Positions 61,025 to 64,000 of a DNA stretch of 64,000 nt are shown one piece after another. This stretch comes from Variovorax paradoxus. GTDB taxonomy: Bacteria > Pseudomonadota > Gammaproteobacteria > Burkholderiales > Burkholderiaceae_C. Location: the NCBI GenBank assembly GCA_016806145.1, contig CP063167.1:1422501-1486500 (forward strand), given 5' to 3'. Both the position numbers and the translations under genes were made by a program. The number at the start of each line of letters is the position of its first letter. The stretch's first letter is position 1. The notes below the pieces were generated by a model. The model worked only from the letters and a program-made list of their open reading frames with translations. It was not told where the DNA came from and searched no databases.

Positions 61025-62191
61025 ATGGCGCTGGAACTCTCCCCCGGGCATCGCGAGATCCGCGAGGCGATCCTCAAGACCTGCGCGCGCTTCGATGCCG
61101 ACTACTGGCTCGAGAAGGACCGCGTGGGCGGCTTCCCCGTCGAGCTGCACCGCGCGCTCGCGCAGGAGGGCTGGCTGGGCATCTGCATTCCGCAGGCCTA
61201 CGGCGGCTCGGGCCTGGGCATCGCGGAGGCCGCGGTGATGATGCAGGCGATCGCGGAGTCGGGCGCGGGCATGAGCGGCGCCTCGGCCGTGCACATGAAC
61301 ATCTTCGGACTGAACCCGGTGGTCGCCTTCGGCACCGAGGCGCAGAAGCAGCGCATGCTGCCGCCGCTGATCGCGGGCGAGGAGCGCGCCTGCTTCGCGG
61401 TGACCGAGCCCGACACCGGCCTCAACACCACGCAACTGAAGACGCGCGCGCAGCGCGAGGGCGACCACTACCGCGTGCACGGCACCAAGACCTTCATCTC
61501 CACCGCGAGCAGCGTCGAGAAGATGCTGCTGCTGGCGCGCACCACGCCGCTCGAGCAGGTCAAGAGCCGCAGCGAGGGCCTGAGCCTGTTCTACACCACC
61601 ATCGACCGCGCCTGCGTCGAGACCCGCGAGATCGACAAGATGGGCCGCAAGGCGGTGGACACCAACCAGGTCTTCATCGACGGATTGCGGGTGCCGGTGG
61701 AGGACCGCATCGGCGAGGAGGGCCGTGGCTTCCACTACATCCTGCACGGCATGAATGCCGAGCGCATCCTGGTCGGCGCCGAAGCGGTGGGGCTGGGCCG
61801 CGCGGCGCTGGCGCGCGCCACGCAGTACGCGCGCGAGCGCATCGTGTTCGACCGCCCCATCGGCCAGAACCAGGCGATCCAGCATCCGCTGGCCGAGTGC
61901 TGGATGGCGCTGGAGGCGGCCAACCTCATGGTGTTCCATGCGGCCGAGCGCTTCGACCGCGGCGAGCCCTGCGGCGCCGAGGCCAACGCCGCCAAGTACC
62001 TGGCGGCCGAGGCCGGCTACAAGGCCTGCGAGACCGCGGTGATGACGCACGGCGGCTATGGCTACGCGAAGGAATACCACGTCGAACGCTACCTGCGCGA
62101 ATCGCTGATCCCGCGCATCGCGCCGATCAGCCCGCAGCTGATCCTGTGCTTCATCGCCGAGAAGGTGCTCGGCCTGCCCAAATCGTACTGA
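61025..62191 (+). CDS. Acyl-CoA dehydrogenase
   Basis: FAD enzyme introducing an alpha-beta double bond into an acyl-CoA, 388 residues, the typical length. FAD and substrate regions are CFAVTEPDTGLNTTQLKTRAQREGDHYRVHGTKTFIS, NAERILVGAEAVGLGRAALARATQYARERIVFDRPIGQNQAIQHPLAE and the C-terminal THGGYGYAKEYHVERYLRE. The last has Gly where medium-chain enzymes carry the catalytic Glu, so the base may sit elsewhere or the substrate is branched. Starts four bases after the CoA-transferase. Confidence 0.93.
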   Translation: MALELSPGHREIREAILKTCARFDADYWLEKDRVGGFPVELHRALAQEGWLGICIPQAYGGSGLGIAEAAVMMQAIAESGAGMSGASAVHMNIFGLNPVVAFGTEAQKQRMLPPLIAGEERACFAVTEPDTGLNTTQLKTRAQREGDHYRVHGTKTFISTASSVEKMLLLARTTPLEQVKSRSEGLSLFYTTIDRACVETREIDKMGRKAVDTNQVFIDGLRVPVEDRIGEEGRGFHYILHGMNAERILVGAEAVGLGRAALARATQYARERIVFDRPIGQNQAIQHPLAECWMALEAANLMVFHAAERFDRGEPCGAEANAAKYLAAEAGYKACETAVMTHGGYGYAKEYHVERYLRESLIPRIAPISPQLILCFIAEKVLGLPKSY

Positions 62192-62221
62192 TCCTCGTAC
62201 TGATCCGAACGGAGTGCTTCC

Positions 62222-62683
62222 TTGATCCAGCTGAACACCGGCTTTCATTTCGACGACCTGCCCGTCGGCACGCGCTTTCGCTCGCGCGCGCGCACCGTGA
62301 CCGAGGCCGACCTCGTGAACTTCATCAACCTGAGCTGGCTCCACGAGGAACTGTTCACCGACACCAGCGACCGCACGCACATGGCGATCCCGGGCCGGGT
62401 GGTGCCGGGCGCGCTGGTCTATGCCTTCGCCGAGGGCCTGATCACGCCGTCGATGCAGGGCACGGGGCTCGCGTTCCTGCATGCCGAGCTCGACATCGCG
62501 GCGCCGACCTTCGTGGGCGACACCATTCATGTCGAATGCGAGGTGATCGAGCAGCGGGCCACCTCCAAGCCCGGCCGCGGCCTCGTGCGCACGCGCAACG
62601 TCGTGCACAACCAGCACGGCAAGGCCGTGCTGAGCTACACGCCGCTGCGCATGATGCGCATGCGCGACGGCGGGAAGGACTGA
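62222..62683 (+). CDS. MaoC family hydratase
   Basis: Hotdog-fold enoyl-CoA hydratase of 153 residues. FDDLPVGTRFRSRARTVTEADLVNF is the characteristic MaoC start, and the segment GRVVPGALVYAFAEGL includes the hydratase region. The start codon is TTG with ACGGAGTG upstream; an ATG within the frame would delete the conserved N-terminus. It probably hydrates the product of the acyl-CoA dehydrogenase, as in mesaconyl-CoA type pathways; the substrate is inferred. Confidence 0.88.
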   Translation: MIQLNTGFHFDDLPVGTRFRSRARTVTEADLVNFINLSWLHEELFTDTSDRTHMAIPGRVVPGALVYAFAEGLITPSMQGTGLAFLHAELDIAAPTFVGDTIHVECEVIEQRATSKPGRGLVRTRNVVHNQHGKAVLSYTPLRMMRMRDGGKD

Positions 62684-62684
62684 G

Positions 62685-63512
62685 ATGCAGGACTTCCTCC
62701 AGATCGAACGCGAGGGCGCGATCGCCATCGTGACCATGAACCGGCCGCAGACCCGCAACGCGCTGTCCGACCCCGATGCCATCGAGGCCCTGCTCGCGCT
62801 GTGCGAGGCCGTGAACCGCGACCTGTCGGTGCGCGTGCTGGTGCTGACCGGCGCGGGCCCGGCCTTCTCGTCGGGCGGCAACCTGAAGACCCTGCGCGAC
62901 AGCGTGGGCAGCGGCCTCGGCGAGCCGGCGCACAGCCGCTACGCCTACCGCGACGGCATCCAGCGCCTGCCGCTGGCGCTGTGCAATCTCGAGGTGCCGA
63001 CCATCGCCGCCGTCAACGGCCCGGCCCATGGCGCGGGCAACGACCTGGCCTGCATGTGCGACATCCGCATCGCCTCGCGCCGTGCCGTGTTCGCCGAGAG
63101 CTTCGTCAAGCTCGGCCTGATCCCGGGCGATGGCGGCGCCTGGCTGCTGCCGCGCGCCATTGGCATGTCGCGCGCCTGCGAGATGGCCTTCACCGGCGAG
63201 GCCATCGATGCCGCGCAGGCGCTGCAATGGGGGCTGGTGTCCGAGGTGGTCGAGCCCGAGGCGCTGCTGCCCACGGCGCTCGGGCTCGCGCGCCGCATCG
63301 CCGCCAACCCGCCGCATGCCTTGCGCATGACCAAGCGGCTGCTGCGCGAGGCACAGCAGTCGCGGCTCGACACCGTGCTCGAGATGTCGGCCGGCTTCCA
63401 GGCCCTGGCCCATCACACGGCGGCGCACGAGTCCGCGCTCGACGCCTTCGTCGCCGCGGCCGAGGCCCGTTCCGCCGCGCGCGCATCCGCATCCATCGAA
63501 CCGGGGAAATGA
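62685..63512 (+). CDS. Enoyl-CoA hydratase/isomerase family protein
   Basis: Crotonase-fold enzyme of 275 residues. Oxyanion-hole loops: AFSSGGNLKTL and NGPAHGAGNDLACMCDIRIAS; the second catalytic region is LGLIPGDGGAWLLPR, where one of the two classical Glu positions is replaced, as in several isomerase or hydrolase members. It follows the MaoC gene directly (one base between stop and start). With a MaoC hydratase also present, it may act as isomerase, lyase or hydrolase rather than a duplicate hydratase. Confidence 0.9.
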   Translation: MQDFLQIEREGAIAIVTMNRPQTRNALSDPDAIEALLALCEAVNRDLSVRVLVLTGAGPAFSSGGNLKTLRDSVGSGLGEPAHSRYAYRDGIQRLPLALCNLEVPTIAAVNGPAHGAGNDLACMCDIRIASRRAVFAESFVKLGLIPGDGGAWLLPRAIGMSRACEMAFTGEAIDAAQALQWGLVSEVVEPEALLPTALGLARRIAANPPHALRMTKRLLREAQQSRLDTVLEMSAGFQALAHHTAAHESALDAFVAAAEARSAARASASIEPGK

Positions 63513-63514
63513 CC

Positions 63515-64000
63515 ATGCCTTTGCAACGACGCCACCTGCTGCACGCCGCCGGCGCGCTCGCCATCTCGCCGCTGATGCAGGCCGCGCGCGCGGCCGGCGA
63601 GCCCAACGCCTGGCCGCAGAAGCCGATCCGGCTCGTGCTGCCCTATGCGGCCGGCGGGCCCACCGACGTGGTGGCGCGCGCCATCGGCTTTCGGCTGGCG
63701 CAATTGCTCGGGCAGCCGGTGGTGGTCGACAACCGCACCGGCGCCAGCGGCAACATCGCGACCGAGTTCGTCGCGCGCTCGGCACCCGACGGCTATACCG
63801 TGCTCTATCACTCCTCGGGCCTGGCGATCAGTCCGGCGCTGCACCGGCGCCTGCCCTACGACACCTTGCGCGATCTCGTGCCGGTGGCGCTGCCGGCGCT
63901 GATCCCGACCGTGCTGATGGCCAGCCCGAAGCTGCCGGTCGGCAACGTCGAGGAGTTCGTGCGCTACATGCGCGCCAACCCGGGGCGGCTCAGCTATGGC
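63515..64000 (+). CDS. Bug-family (TctC-like) periplasmic binding protein, partial (3' end beyond window)
   Basis: The first 162 residues of a solute receptor. Signal: PLQRRHLLHAAGALAISPLMQAARA/AGEPNAWPQKPI. Family marks: RLVLPYAAGGPTDVVARA, VVDNRTGASGNIATEFVA and APDGYTVLYHSSG. An ATG at 63509 overlaps the enoyl-CoA hydratase stop, but CCGGGGAA fits the spacing to 63515 better. As the last visible gene of the CoA operon, it should bind the acid that the operon breaks down. Confidence 0.92.
   Translation, partial: MPLQRRHLLHAAGALAISPLMQAARAAGEPNAWPQKPIRLVLPYAAGGPTDVVARAIGFRLAQLLGQPVVVDNRTGASGNIATEFVARSAPDGYTVLYHSSGLAISPALHRRLPYDTLRDLVPVALPALIPTVLMASPKLPVGNVEEFVRYMRANPGRLSYG

Noticed and set aside
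58538..62881. Very long antisense open frame (over 1,400 codons) opposite yhcG and the CoA-pathway genes
   Set aside because: High GC at third codon positions keeps the opposite frame free of stops; its translation is Arg/Gln/His/Ala-rich without domains, while the plus strand has clear families.

Overview
The window is GC-rich DNA (about 70% by eye) with almost no gaps, ATGA/TGATG-overlapping operons and a strong third-position GC bias. Together with the Burkholderia-type porin, five solitary Bug/TctC-type binding proteins, many LysR regulators and many amidase, ABC-transport and CoA-dependent catabolic genes, this points to a Betaproteobacterium of the Burkholderiales, most likely Comamonadaceae (Variovorax-like). 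The taxonomy is an inference. No rRNA, tRNA, CRISPR array, insertion sequence or replication origin was seen.

Layout. 1-5,000 (minus): a catabolic string, fumarylacetoacetase - cyclase - porin - MFS (cut by the window edge), divergent from a DHA2-type exporter (5,122-6,552). 6,553-17,159 (plus): the centrepiece, an amide-utilisation operon. A leader with three hexaloop hairpins precedes an amide/urea-type ABC transporter (with a fused permease-ATPase), an alpha/beta hydrolase, a small ORF, an amidase, an AmiC-like cytoplasmic amide sensor, an AmiR-like ANTAR antiterminator and a second amidase. 17,150-18,060: gene debris (BrnTA-like toxin-antitoxin remnant joined to a GGACT-like gene; decayed MFS fragment). 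18,065-21,788: small secreted and membrane proteins, two alpha/beta hydrolases and an AraC regulator. 21,887-25,910: a four-gene signalling cluster (OmpR-type regulator, lone receiver, soluble hybrid kinase, LuxR-type regulator) with a shared palindromic motif in both intergenic regions.

25,917-32,984: two back-to-back LysR-controlled units, each carrying a closely related Bug protein. 32,961-41,253: a divergent pair, DUF1989 - NodB deacetylase - amidase (minus) and a Pot-type ABC transporter (plus), followed by a LysR gene. 41,269-44,342: DUF2165 membrane protein, LysR, WrbA quinone reductase and glutathionyl-hydroquinone reductase-like protein; a GTTG-N9-CAAC motif lies before both lysR and wrbA. 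44,364-45,904: a hipBA toxin-antitoxin module with two palindromic operator candidates. 46,544-52,685: an AraC gene divergent from Bug - racemase - RidA - Ntn-type acylase, then MarR. 52,682-57,171: LysR, M81 peptidase, LysR and Bug. 57,341-59,575: thioesterase, small membrane protein and an orphan YhcG-type PDDEXK nuclease. 59,721-64,000: CoA-transferase - acyl-CoA dehydrogenase - MaoC hydratase - enoyl-CoA hydratase - Bug (cut by the window edge), which reads as uptake and CoA-dependent breakdown of an organic acid.

Overall the region looks like an accessory catabolic segment specialised in nitrogenous and organic-acid substrates, with a dedicated regulator next to nearly every unit and a few traces of mobile or defence genes (hipBA, brnTA remnant, yhcG).
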